A DNA stretch of 64,000 nucleotides from Acidobacteriota bacterium. GTDB taxonomy: Bacteria; Acidobacteriota; Aminicenantia; UBA2199. Numbering within the stretch: position 1 is the first letter of the stretch; each line of letters opens with the position of its first letter. Location: NCBI GenBank assembly GCA_025456205.1, contig JALOLA010000006.1, positions 1 through 64,000 of the forward strand, in the 5' to 3' direction. The translations under genes were made by a program, and so were the position numbers. Below, piece after piece: positions 1-9,367 of the stretch. The notes beneath the pieces are model-generated. The model ran no database searches. It saw only the letters and a program-made list of their open reading frames with translations, and was not told where the DNA came from.

Positions 1-1
1 C

Positions 2-3000
2 ATCGGCGAGCGCAACTACTTCATCTTCGAGCAGGGCAGCGTCGAGAAGATGGTCAACCTCAAGCCCAGCGAGCGCCGCATCCTGATCGAGGAGGCGGCG
101 GGCATCGCCCAGTACCTGGAAAGGAAGAAGGAGACCGCCGGCAAGCTGATCATCGCCCAGCAGAACCTCGACAGCCTGGAGCTGGTGCTGCAGGAGAAGA
201 GCAACCGCCTGCGCGAGCTGAAGAACCAGGTGCATTTCGCCCGCCGCTACCGCGACATCAAGAACTCGCGCAACGACCTGCTGAAGGCCCTGCTGAAGAA
301 GAAATACATGTCCTTCAAGGAGGATTTCGACCGCCAAGGAAGCCGGATCATGGAGTTCATGAACGGCGAAACGGCGCTGCTCAAGGAGATCGGCGAGTGC
401 GACAAGAGCGTGCTCGAGCTTGAAAGCAGGCGCTGGACCCTGGACCAGGGGCTGAAGAACAACCAGCAGTTCATCTTCGACCACAACAACAAGCTCCTGG
501 AGGGCAGCAAGGAGATCGAGAAGACGCAGCAGCGCCAGGAGTTCATCCGCCAGAAGATGGCGGAGCTGGACCAGTTCGTCGCCGAGAGCGAAGCCGAGAT
601 CAGGGAGATCGACCAGCAGGAGAAGGCCCTGGCCGCGGAGCTGGCCGCCTTCGAAAAGGAACTGGCGGGCCAATCGGGAGGCGACGAGGAGCTGGAGCGC
701 GTCCTGGAGGCGACCCGCAGGGCGATCGCCGGGCGCAACATCGAGGACGGCCACCTGAAGAAGGCGATGTTCAACCTGCAGGTGGAGATCTCGCGCAACC
801 GCAACGAGTCCACTCACCTGGAGAAGAACCTCTCGCGCCTCGAGGGCGACATCGCCAGCCGCCGCCATATCATCGCCGACCTCGAGAAGCAGGGCCAGGA
901 CCCGGAGATCGCCCAGGTGGAAGCGGCGGTCCAGGGGCTGGCCGGGACGCTGGCGGCCCGGGAAGAGGAATTCGCCCGGGCCGGCGCCGGGTTCGCGACG
1001 GCGCGCGCCGATGTCGAGACGATCGAAAAGCAGCTGCGCGAAGCCCAGAACGAGATCGCCAACCTGGAGCGGCAGAAGGGCAAGTACCTGGAGATCAAGG
1101 CCAAGATCACCGGCGGCGAAGGCCGGTCCGCCCCCCGGGGCCGCGGCTTCCTGCAGGAGCTGCTGGTGGCGCCCAAGAAGCTGCACGCCGTGCTGGAGAG
1201 CTTTTATTTCGACGAGCTGGACGCGCCGATCATCGCCGACGCCGAGGACGCCCTGCAGCCCGAGCTGCGCAAGGCCTTCCTCAAGCGCTCGGCCGCCGCC
1301 GCCCTGCCCGACGCCATCCGCCGCGAGCCCGGCTTCCGCAATTTCGTGAAGGAGCTGTTCGAACTGGAGGACAAGGCGCTCAAGCCGGGTTTCCGCGACG
1401 GCGTGCTGGTCGACACGCTGAAGAACGGCCTGGCCATCTACGCCCGCTACGGCGTCGACATCGTCACCGAGAGCGCCGAGGTGATCGGCGCCGGCGGCGT
1501 GCTGATCAAGAACCGCGACCGCGGCATCCTGGAGGTGCTCGACGAGATCAAGGCCATCGAGAAGCAGGTCGCGGCCCTGAACGCCGGCCTGGCCGGCATC
1601 CGCGCCGGCCTCGACGAGGCCGCCGCCCGGCGCCAGGAAAAGGCCGGGCAGCTGCAGCTCGCCGAGAACGCCCTGGGCGCGCAAAAGGAGCAGGCCATCT
1701 CGCTGCGCTCGCGCCTGGAGGCCCTGGGCCGCAGCCGCGACCTGGGCGCCAGGCGCATCCAGCTCACCGGCGCCGAGATCGACGGCTTCGCCGCCGAGAT
1801 GGAGAAGCTCAAGGCCCGGCTCGCCGAGCTGGAGAAGCAGAAGGCCGAGCTCGACAAGCGCTACGAGGGCCTGGAGCGCGACAAGGAGGAGGCCGCCGGC
1901 GAGAACGAAAAGCTGCAGCAGCAGCTCAACGAGAAGGAGAAGGAAAAGATCCAGCACGACAACTCCCTGAGCCTGATCCGCGAGAAAATGAGCTCGCGCC
2001 GCAACCTGCTGCGCGAAAGCAAGGCCCGGCTGGAGAAGCGCCGCCAGCAGATCCAGGGGTCGACCGAGGAAAAGCAGCGGCTGGAGCAGGAGATCGCCGG
2101 CAGCGCCGACAAGATCAAGGAGATCCAGGCGCGCGCCAAGGTCCTGGCCCTGGAAAAAGGGGAGCTGGAAAAGCTCATGAAAAAGGACGAGCAGGCGCTG
2201 GACGAGGTGAACTCGCAGGTGAAGAAGATCGCCGCCGACCTGGCCGCCAAGCGCAAGGTCCTCGAGGAGTGGCGCGAGAACAAGAAGGAGAGCGAGATCC
2301 AGATCGCCGCCGTCAAGAAGGACCTGTTCCAGCTGGAGGAGATCGCCGGCCAGGAGCTGGGCATGGAGCTGAAGGACATCGAGGCCGACCCCGTGACCCT
2401 GCAGAAGGAGACCGGCGAGCTGGACGGGCAGTACACCGAGCTGGTGAACAAGCTCAACCGCATGCGCGAGAGCGACCGCCTCAACTTCTCCGCCGAGGCG
2501 GAATACGAGATCCTGGAAAAGGACTTCAATTTCCTGACCGGGCAGAAGGAGGACATCGTCAAGTCCATCGCCGACATGAACGCCGCCATCGCCCGCATCG
2601 ACAGCGACTCCAAGCAGAGCTTCCTGGTGGCCTTCAGCGCCATCAAGGAGAATTTCGTCAAGAACTTCAAGATCCTCTTCGAGGGCGGCGAGGCGGAGCT
2701 GGCCATGACCGACAGCGAGAACGTGCTGGAGGCCGGCCTGGAGATCCAGGTGCAGCCGCCCGGCAAAAGGCTGCAGAGCATCCGCCTGCTCTCCGGCGGC
2801 GAGAAGACGCTGACCTCGCTGGCCTTCCTCTTCTCGCTCTTCGAATACAAGCCCTCGCCCTTCTGCGTCTTCGATGAGGTCGACGCCTCGCTCGACGAGG
2901 CCAACATCCAGCGCTTCCTCAAGTTCCTGCACCAGCTCAAGAGCAAGACGCAGTTCGTCATCATCACCCACAACTTCAAGACCATGGAGGAAGCCGACTA

Positions 3001-3064
3001 CATCTATGGCATCAGCATGGATGAGCCCGGCGTTTCCAAGATGTACTCCATGAAGATGACCTGA
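2..3064 (+). CDS. smc: Chromosome segregation protein SMC (5'-truncated by window edge)
   Basis: Frame is open from base 2 (IGERNYFIFEQGSVEKMVNLKPSERRILIEEAAG); long coiled coil; hinge region; C-terminal ABC signature LSGGEKTLTSLAFLFSLFEYKPSPFCVFDEVDASLD. Confidence 0.96.
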   Translation: MGERNYFIFEQGSVEKMVNLKPSERRILIEEAAGIAQYLERKKETAGKLIIAQQNLDSLELVLQEKSNRLRELKNQVHFARRYRDIKNSRNDLLKALLKKKYMSFKEDFDRQGSRIMEFMNGETALLKEIGECDKSVLELESRRWTLDQGLKNNQQFIFDHNNKLLEGSKEIEKTQQRQEFIRQKMAELDQFVAESEAEIREIDQQEKALAAELAAFEKELAGQSGGDEELERVLEATRRAIAGRNIEDGHLKKAMFNLQVEISRNRNESTHLEKNLSRLEGDIASRRHIIADLEKQGQDPEIAQVEAAVQGLAGTLAAREEEFARAGAGFATARADVETIEKQLREAQNEIANLERQKGKYLEIKAKITGGEGRSAPRGRGFLQELLVAPKKLHAVLESFYFDELDAPIIADAEDALQPELRKAFLKRSAAAALPDAIRREPGFRNFVKELFELEDKALKPGFRDGVLVDTLKNGLAIYARYGVDIVTESAEVIGAGGVLIKNRDRGILEVLDEIKAIEKQVAALNAGLAGIRAGLDEAAARRQEKAGQLQLAENALGAQKEQAISLRSRLEALGRSRDLGARRIQLTGAEIDGFAAEMEKLKARLAELEKQKAELDKRYEGLERDKEEAAGENEKLQQQLNEKEKEKIQHDNSLSLIREKMSSRRNLLRESKARLEKRRQQIQGSTEEKQRLEQEIAGSADKIKEIQARAKVLALEKGELEKLMKKDEQALDEVNSQVKKIAADLAAKRKVLEEWRENKKESEIQIAAVKKDLFQLEEIAGQELGMELKDIEADPVTLQKETGELDGQYTELVNKLNRMRESDRLNFSAEAEYEILEKDFNFLTGQKEDIVKSIADMNAAIARIDSDSKQSFLVAFSAIKENFVKNFKILFEGGEAELAMTDSENVLEAGLEIQVQPPGKRLQSIRLLSGGEKTLTSLAFLFSLFEYKPSPFCVFDEVDASLDEANIQRFLKFLHQLKSKTQFVIITHNFKTMEEADYIYGISMDEPGVSKMYSMKMT

Positions 3065-3072
3065 GGCGGTCC

Positions 3073-3603
3073 ATGGAATTCACGGGCTGCATCCAGGTCT
3101 ATACCGGCAACGGCAAGGGCAAGACCACGGCCGCCCTCGGGCTGGCCCTGCGCGCTGCCGGCCGCGGCATGAAGACCTACATGGCGCAGTTCATGAAGAA
3201 AGGGGAGTACGGCGAGCTGCTGGCCGTCGCCCGACACCTGGCCGGCCTGGTCACCATCGAGCAGTTCGGCCTGCCCGAGTTCCACCATCGCGACCGGGGG
3301 GTTTCCCCGGCCGAGGTGCAGGCCGCCGAGGCGGGCCTGGCCGCCGCCGCCGCTGCCATCGCCTGCGGCGACTACCAGATCGTCGTTCTGGACGAGATCA
3401 ACACCCTGCTCCACTTCCAGATCGTGCCCGTCGAGCCGGTGCTGCGCCTCATGGACGACCGCCCCGCCGGCGTCGAGCTGGTGCTGACCGGGCGCTATGC
3501 CCCCCAGGCCGTCCTGGACCGCGCCGACCTGGTCACCGAGATGCGCGAAGTTCGGCATTACTACCAGAAAGGGCTGCAGGCGCGCACCGGCATCGAGAAA
3601 TAG
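3073..3603 (+). CDS. cobO: Cob(I)yrinic acid a,c-diamide adenosyltransferase (CobO/BtuR family)
   Basis: P-loop YTGNGKGKTTAALGLALRAAGRG and VVLDEINTLL motif. Confidence 0.9.
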   Translation: MEFTGCIQVYTGNGKGKTTAALGLALRAAGRGMKTYMAQFMKKGEYGELLAVARHLAGLVTIEQFGLPEFHHRDRGVSPAEVQAAEAGLAAAAAAIACGDYQIVVLDEINTLLHFQIVPVEPVLRLMDDRPAGVELVLTGRYAPQAVLDRADLVTEMREVRHYYQKGLQARTGIEK

Positions 3604-3750
3604 TCCCGAGGAATTTCTCGGGAAATCCCGGGAAAATACCGTCCCGAATGCCCATACATAAGGGAATAGCGATTTTTTCCTTGACTTTTTGATTTGAGTG
3701 GTATATGAAGTATACTGTCAGGGAAACATTTTCGATTCAGGAGGATCTCG

Positions 3751-4953
3751 ATGAAAAAAATTATTTTCCTTTTGCTCATTTTTTGCTTCGTTTTTGCCGT
3801 CAGCGCCGAGGAAAGAGTCACCCGGCTGGGACAGCATCCGTTCTATAAAAGCAGGGACCTGAAGCCCGAGGACCTGAAGGTCATCGCCCTGGACAAGGCC
3901 GGCGAGGTCAAGCAGGGCTTCGAGCAGGCCGGTTCCGGCGAGCTGGTCTTCGCTTTCCTGGAGCAGATCCAGAAGGCCGACGTGCAGACCGTTGACCTGA
4001 ACCCCGGCGACACCGTGAAGTGGATGCTTTTCAAGAAGGGCCGCAAGGTCCAGGTCAAGAACGACATGGTCTGGGCCGGCAAGAAGCCGATGACGGCCTA
4101 TACGTTCAATGTATTCCGCGATGGCAAGCTCTATGAGTTCATCGTCCCCAAGATCTGCGGCAATATCTCGCTGAAGAGCGTCTCCGAGGTCCCGGCCCCG
4201 ACCTGCGCGCTGAACGTAGAGCCGGCCGAGGCGGTCCTGGGCACGCCGCTCAAGATCGACCTGTGCAAGTCGCAGAACATGGTCAAGGCCGAGGTGACGG
4301 TGACCGATGCCAGCGGCGCGGTCATCAAGACCATCGCCATGACGCCGGAGAGCTGCAGCGCCGAGCTCACCCTGGACCAGGTCGGCGAATACGTGGTCAG
4401 CGCGGCCGTCTGGGGCCAGTACGAGATGAAGTCGCCCTCCGGCTGCGAGATCGCGGTCAAGGTGCTGGAGCCCGCCCCCATCGCCCCCCCGCCCCCGCCC
4501 CCGACGAAGAAATACGGCACCGTCAAGCCGCTGGCGTTCCTGGTCGAAGGCGGCCCCGGCCTGCTCAAGGGCACCTACACCGGCATGATCTGGGCCCGCG
4601 CCGGCGTCCTGGTCAACGTGGTCAAGGACAGCCTGGACGCGGTCTTCACCCTGGGCGGCGGCGTCCCGGTCCAGGGCGATCCCTGGAAGTCCATCCTGAT
4701 GGGCAACGCCCTGCTGAACGTGCACACCGGGCCCGCCTACGTGGCCGGCGGCCTGGGCTTCAGCAGCAAGGACTGCGAGCGCGAGTTCAAGAAGGGCGGC
4801 ATCGACCTGGTCGGCCAGCTGGGCATCAACCTGTTCCGCAGCAACGATGCCACCGGCTCGATCTTCGGCGAGCTCCGTGCCCCGGTCATCACCGAGGACC
4901 GCGGCTTCGAGCACAACCACAAGCTGCTGCTGGGCTTCCGCTACATCTTTTAG
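3751..4953 (+). CDS. Secreted protein with Pro-rich linker and probable C-terminal outer-membrane beta-barrel
   Basis: Signal peptide MKKIIFLLLIFCFVFAVSAEE; linker PAPIAPPPPPPTKK; C-terminus LLLGFRYIF ends in aromatic F. Confidence 0.6.
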   Translation: MKKIIFLLLIFCFVFAVSAEERVTRLGQHPFYKSRDLKPEDLKVIALDKAGEVKQGFEQAGSGELVFAFLEQIQKADVQTVDLNPGDTVKWMLFKKGRKVQVKNDMVWAGKKPMTAYTFNVFRDGKLYEFIVPKICGNISLKSVSEVPAPTCALNVEPAEAVLGTPLKIDLCKSQNMVKAEVTVTDASGAVIKTIAMTPESCSAELTLDQVGEYVVSAAVWGQYEMKSPSGCEIAVKVLEPAPIAPPPPPPTKKYGTVKPLAFLVEGGPGLLKGTYTGMIWARAGVLVNVVKDSLDAVFTLGGGVPVQGDPWKSILMGNALLNVHTGPAYVAGGLGFSSKDCEREFKKGGIDLVGQLGINLFRSNDATGSIFGELRAPVITEDRGFEHNHKLLLGFRYIF

Positions 4954-4977
4954 TCACGGCCGATACGAAAACCGAGA

Positions 4978-5007
4978 GGGCCAGGTCCCGCGACCTGGCC
5001 CTTTTTT
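4978..5007 (+). terminator. Rho-independent terminator
   Basis: GGGCCAGGTC-CCGC-GACCTGGCCC perfect 10-bp stem followed by TTTTTT, 25 nt after the stop codon. Confidence 0.92.
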
Positions 5008-5050
5008 ATTTGATCCCCTCCCCGCCGGCCGTCCGGCGGGTCCGCCGGTC

Positions 5051-5080
5051 TTGACATCGGCACGGAGGACTTCCTATAAT
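5051..5080 (+). promoter_or_regulatory. Sigma-70 type promoter
   Basis: TTGACA - 18 nt - TATAAT, upstream of an AAGGAGAG ribosome-binding site and ATG at 5101. Confidence 0.8.
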
Positions 5081-5100
5081 AGCAACAAGGAGAGAGCCCG

Positions 5101-5556
5101 ATGAAGAAAATGATCTTATTTACCGCCCTGGCCCTGCTGTTCCTCGCGCTCCCCTGCCAGGAGCAGGAACTCCCCCCCGTCCAGGCCCAGGAGCAGCCCC
5201 AGGTGCAGGCCGAGGAACCGCCCCAAACGCAGGCCGAGGAACCCCCGGCGCCGCTGCAGGGCCGTGACCTTGGCAAGGTCCGCTTTCCCGCGGCGTTCAT
5301 CCATGCCGGCAAGGAATACCCGGCCGGGGATTATTGGCTGTTTCTGACCGCCAAGGACGGCCGGTCCATGTTCGTCGTCCAGGACGCCCAGAAAACGCTG
5401 CTGTTCGAAGATCTGGCCATTATCAAGCCCGGCGGCTACAGAGGCGGCAGAGGCTTCCATGTGGACATTAACAGGATGAGGGACAGGGAGTATATCCGCC
5501 TCAAGATCACAATGCCCGGCGAATGGGCGCTGGGCTATTTCCTGCTCAAGAAATAA
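5101..5556 (+). CDS. Hypothetical secreted protein with Q/E/P-rich N-terminal repeat
   Basis: Signal peptide then QAQEQPQVQAEEPPQTQAEEPPAP; consensus promoter and RBS. Confidence 0.7.
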   Translation: MKKMILFTALALLFLALPCQEQELPPVQAQEQPQVQAEEPPQTQAEEPPAPLQGRDLGKVRFPAAFIHAGKEYPAGDYWLFLTAKDGRSMFVVQDAQKTLLFEDLAIIKPGGYRGGRGFHVDINRMRDREYIRLKITMPGEWALGYFLLKK

Positions 5557-5592
5557 CCTCGCGAATCCGCCGGCGCCGGGGACCCGCAGCGC

Positions 5593-7917
5593 TCAATCGT
5601 CCGAACTCTCTTCCTCGGTCTTGTAATAGTTGTAGATCTTCTCGTGCTCCTCTTCGTTGCAGAACTCGAGGGGCTCCGTCCCGGGCAGGAAGGCCTCGCT
5701 GAACGGGTACAGGCAGTCCGGGGTCACCAGCCGGCCGGTGTACTTGTCGATCTCGATCATGTAGACCCCGGACGGGGGGCGGAACTTGCCCGTTTCCGGG
5801 TACTTGGCCAGGTACTGCTCCATGAATTTAACGAAGATCGGCGAGGCCGTCTCCGAGCCGGTCTGTTCCTCGCCCAGGGTCTTTTTCTGGTCCAGGCCCA
5901 CCCAGACGCCGACGGTCAGGCTGGGGGTGAAGCCGATGAACCAGGCGTCGGTGAAGTCGTTGGTCGTCCCCGTCTTGCCGCCGACGGGGGCGGGCAGTGC
6001 CCGGGCCCGCCAGCCCGTGCCGGAACGCACCACGCCCTGGAGGAGGTAGTTCATGATGAACGCGGTCTCCTTCTCGATGACCTGCTTGCGCTCGGGGAAG
6101 TTCTCCTCGACGATGTTGTTGTTCAGGTCGCGGATGTTGCGGATGAAATAGGAATTGACGCGAACGCCGTAGTTGGCGAACACGGTGAAGGCCTCGACCA
6201 TCTCCTTGAGGGTGACCTCGAAGGCGCCAAGGGACAGGGACATGTAGGGCTTCAGGTCTGAGGTGATGCCGAACTTCCTGGCGTAGCGAACGCCGACCTC
6301 CGGCGTGATGGCCTCCAGGATGCGGGCCGTGACCAGGTTGCGCGACAGCTCCAGGCCGCGGCGCATGGTCAGGGGCCCCAGGAAGTCGCCTTTATGGTTC
6401 TGGGGTTCCCAAAGCTGCTGGATGGATTCGTCGTAATACGAATAGGGCTCGTCCTGGATGATGGTCGCCGGGGAGAAGCCGTTCTCCAGGGCCGCCGTGT
6501 AGATGATCGGCTTGAACGTGGAGCCGGTCTGGCGCAGGGCCTGGATGGCGCGGTTGAACTTGCTCTTCTGGAACTCGTAGCCGCCGACCATGGCCTTGAT
6601 CTCGCCGGTCTGGTTGTCCACGGCCAGGAGCGCGCCCTCCACCTCGGGCTCCTGCTCCAGGGCGAGCCGCAGGCTCCTCTTGCCGGCATCCACAGCCTCG
6701 ATGCGGAACAGGGCCACGTCGCCGGCCTTGAGCAGGCGCGACAGGGGCAGGTTCGTCCACTTGGCGCCGGCGGCGGGCAGTTCGCCGCTGTAGCGGGCGA
6801 TGCGCACGTCGGCCTTGGCCTTGCCGACCGCCAGCACCACGCCCTCGATGATCTGGCCGGCCTCGATGCGGGCGTTCTCCCAGGCCGGGAGCGCGTAGCC
6901 GGCGATGTCCAGCTTGTTCTCCAGGAGGTTGAAGAGCTTCTCGCGGCGGCGCCAGCCGCGGCGCTTGTCCAGCGTCCGCAGCCCTTCGCGCAGGGCGTCC
7001 TCGGCCCATTTCTGCGTTTCGCCGTTGAGGGTGGTGAACACCTTCAAGCCGCCCTTGTAGAGCAGGTTGTCGCCGTACTTGGCTTCCAGGTACTTGCGCG
7101 TATCCTCGGTGAAATAGTCGGCCAGGGACTCGGCGCCGGCGTCGGCCGGCTTCTCCGGCAGCTTCACCCGCAGCGCGTCCTGGTATTCCTTGATGCCGAT
7201 CTGCTTGAGCAGCATCATCTTCAGCAGCACGTAATTGCGCCGCTTGAGCACGTTCTGCGGCCGCTTGAAGACGGCGTACAGGCCGTTGGGGTTGGGCACG
7301 ATGCCGGCGATCATGGCCGCCTCGGCGGTGTTGATGTCGCGGATCGACTTGCCGAAATAATGGCGGGCCGCCGCGCCCACCCCGTAGATGGAGCCGCCCA
7401 GAAAGATCTTGTTGCAGTAGAAGGTCATGATCTGGTCTTTGGTGTACTTCTTCTCGATCTGGATGGCCAGCAGCATTTCCGACAGCTTGCGCGACAGGGA
7501 GAACTCGGGGGTGAGGAAGAGCCCGCGGGCCAGCTGCTGGGTGATCGAACTGCCGCCGCCCCACTTCTTGCGCAGCAGCACGCCGCCGACGGCGCGCACG
7601 AAACCGCGGATATTGATGCCCCAGTGGGAGTAGAACTGGTTGTCCTCGGCGGCGATGATCGCTTGCTTGAGGATGACGGGGATGTCGCCGCCCTTGACGA
7701 TGATGCGCTTCTCGATGGCGAAGTCCTTGATGGCGGCGTTCTGGTCGTCGTAGAGCGTGGTCATCACCACCGGCTTGATGTCCTCCAGGTTCTTGATCTG
7801 CGGGAAGCCCTTCTGGTAGACCAGCACCAGGCCCAGCAGGATGCCGAGCAGGATCGTGGCCAGCATGCTGACGGCGATGAGCAGGACCTTCAGGTTCTTG
7901 CGGAAAAAATTTCTCAT
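5593..7917 (-). CDS. Penicillin-binding protein 1A family (transglycosylase/transpeptidase)
   Basis: Transglycosylase motifs EDNQFYSHWGINIRG, GGSSITQQLAR; transpeptidase motifs RQTGSTFKP and GGKTGTTNDFTDAWF. The ORF-track start at 7938 overlaps a TATACT -10 box, so ATG 7917 is preferred. Confidence 0.95.
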   Translation of the reverse strand: MRNFFRKNLKVLLIAVSMLATILLGILLGLVLVYQKGFPQIKNLEDIKPVVMTTLYDDQNAAIKDFAIEKRIIVKGGDIPVILKQAIIAAEDNQFYSHWGINIRGFVRAVGGVLLRKKWGGGSSITQQLARGLFLTPEFSLSRKLSEMLLAIQIEKKYTKDQIMTFYCNKIFLGGSIYGVGAAARHYFGKSIRDINTAEAAMIAGIVPNPNGLYAVFKRPQNVLKRRNYVLLKMMLLKQIGIKEYQDALRVKLPEKPADAGAESLADYFTEDTRKYLEAKYGDNLLYKGGLKVFTTLNGETQKWAEDALREGLRTLDKRRGWRRREKLFNLLENKLDIAGYALPAWENARIEAGQIIEGVVLAVGKAKADVRIARYSGELPAAGAKWTNLPLSRLLKAGDVALFRIEAVDAGKRSLRLALEQEPEVEGALLAVDNQTGEIKAMVGGYEFQKSKFNRAIQALRQTGSTFKPIIYTAALENGFSPATIIQDEPYSYYDESIQQLWEPQNHKGDFLGPLTMRRGLELSRNLVTARILEAITPEVGVRYARKFGITSDLKPYMSLSLGAFEVTLKEMVEAFTVFANYGVRVNSYFIRNIRDLNNNIVEENFPERKQVIEKETAFIMNYLLQGVVRSGTGWRARALPAPVGGKTGTTNDFTDAWFIGFTPSLTVGVWVGLDQKKTLGEEQTGSETASPIFVKFMEQYLAKYPETGKFRPPSGVYMIEIDKYTGRLVTPDCLYPFSEAFLPGTEPLEFCNEEEHEKIYNYYKTEEESSDD

Positions 7918-7990
7918 GGGGCACCGCCAGTATACCATATCCGCCGCGATAAAAAAATCGGCCCGCCGCCGCGCCGTGGCCGCGGCGGGA

Positions 7991-8019
7991 TTGATTTTTC
8001 CCCCGCCATTGCCTATACT
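7991..8019 (+). promoter_or_regulatory. Sigma-70 type promoter for acpS
   Basis: TTGATT - 17 nt - TATACT upstream of ATG 8037. Confidence 0.6.
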
Positions 8020-8036
8020 CAGCCGCAGGTGGTGCC

Positions 8037-8408
8037 ATGATCAAGGGAGTCGGCGTCGACATGGTCGAGATCGGCCGGGTGAAAAAGCTCATCGAACAGG
8101 ACCGGGGTTTCGCCGAGCGCATCTTCACCGACCGGGAGATCGCCTACTGCGAGAGCAAATACTCCCGGGCCCAGCACTACGCGGCGCGCTTCACCGCCAA
8201 GGAGGCCTTTTTCAAGGCGCTGGGCACGGGCTTTCGCGATGGCATGAGCTGGCGGGACGTGGAGGTGGAGAACGACCCGCTGGGCAAGCCGCAGCTGCGG
8301 CTGACGGCCGTGGCCCTGCGGCAGTTCCGCAGGCGCAAGCTCAAGAAGGCCATGCTCTCGCTTTCGCACACGCGCGAGATGGCCGTCGCCCTGGTGGTTA
8401 TCGAGTAG
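8037..8408 (+). CDS. acpS: Holo-[acyl-carrier-protein] synthase
   Basis: IKGVGVDMVEIGRV, RFTAKEAFFKALGTG, SLSHTREMAVALVVIE. Confidence 0.95.
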   Translation: MIKGVGVDMVEIGRVKKLIEQDRGFAERIFTDREIAYCESKYSRAQHYAARFTAKEAFFKALGTGFRDGMSWRDVEVENDPLGKPQLRLTAVALRQFRRRKLKKAMLSLSHTREMAVALVVIE

Positions 8409-8434
8409 CCGGCAATCCCATAACTGAGCTCTAT

Positions 8435-8649
8435 GTGTTAGTGTTAGTGTTAGCAAGAAACCAAACGAACTGGCTTTTTAACCGAACTATCGGTGGTAGT
8501 GGTACCGGTAGTAGCAAGCCCTGTAAAGACAATAAAAATCAAAGGCAAAAGGCAAAAGTAAAAAGGCAAAAGTGAAGAGCTATTGACCAGAATTAATTAG
8601 CATTAGTTCTTTGATGGCTGTTACTACCACTATCACTACCACTACCACT
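8435..8649. repeat. Imperfect inverted-repeat element built of short repeated words
   Basis: GTGTTA x3 (8435-8452); arm GGTGGTAGTGGTACCGGTAGTAGCAAGCC (8492-8520) complementary to GGCTGTTACTACCACTATCACTACCACTACCACT (8616-8649); GGCAAAAG-type words between. Confidence 0.7.
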
Positions 8650-8684
8650 TATTTAATTCTTCAATACTGCGGAAAGGCTTTTTG

Positions 8685-9224
8685 CTATTTCAATTTGATC
8701 AGGTCGGACGTGACCATGCCGTAGATGATGCGCGAGGTGTCGTAGATGTTGACGCCGCATTCCCGCGAGATCTCGTTGATGCTCTTCTTGCCGTCGATCT
8801 TGGCGATGATCACCCATTCCATGGTCGACAGCGAGATCTTGCGCCGCTCCTGGCGGTCGATGGAGCTGAACTCGGGGATGGCGTCGATGGAGCCGATCTT
8901 CTTGCGCAGCAGTTTCCACTCGTCGATGCGCCGCGCCGCTTCCATCAGCAGCGAAGTGATGGGGCGGATGACGCTGCTGCCGGTGTCGAAGGCCCCTTCC
9001 TCGAAGACGAACTCGCCGTCGTCCCAGGAGATGACGGTGAAAATGGCGTCCTCGCCCTTGTATTCCTCGACCTCGGCGTGGACGATCTCGCCGGCTTTCA
9101 GGTAGATCGCTCCCTTCTGGCCGTTGGCGCGGGAGAGGGCGAAACGCCCGGTCTGCTTGGAATTGGACACCAGCTGCATGATGTCGGCCAGGTTGATCGA
9201 ACTCAGTGATCCTTTTAAACTCAT
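8685..9224 (-). CDS. DUF4388 (PatA N-terminal-like) domain protein
   Basis: MSLKGSLSSINLADIMQLVSNSKQTGRFALSRANGQKGAIYLKAGEIVHAEV...GEFVFEEG. Confidence 0.8.
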   Translation of the reverse strand: MSLKGSLSSINLADIMQLVSNSKQTGRFALSRANGQKGAIYLKAGEIVHAEVEEYKGEDAIFTVISWDDGEFVFEEGAFDTGSSVIRPITSLLMEAARRIDEWKLLRKKIGSIDAIPEFSSIDRQERRKISLSTMEWVIIAKIDGKKSINEISRECGVNIYDTSRIIYGMVTSDLIKLK

Positions 9225-9332
9225 GATTTCACTTCTTTTTTAAACAATTTTGAATCTAAATAGTATAAAGATTTCTTGCATTTGTCAAGTTTGCCGCCAA
9301 AAGCGAAAAACCGGGCCGCCCCCGGCTCTAGG

Positions 9333-9361
9333 TTTACTCGCGGCGCGGTTTTTCCTATAAT
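9333..9361 (+). promoter_or_regulatory. Promoter of ligA (probably leaderless transcript)
   Basis: TTTACT - 17 nt - TATAAT; only 6 nt from the -10 box to the ATG at 9368. Confidence 0.65.
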
Positions 9362-9367
9362 GGCCCC

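Noticed and set aside
3605-3622. CCCGAG-GAATTT-CTCGGG hairpin after cobO as a terminator
   Set aside because: Only a 6-bp stem and no T-tract; insufficient for a terminator call.
8435-8649. Possible CRISPR array in the repeat after acpS
   Set aside because: Words are 6-9 nt, no regular spacers, and no cas genes in the window.
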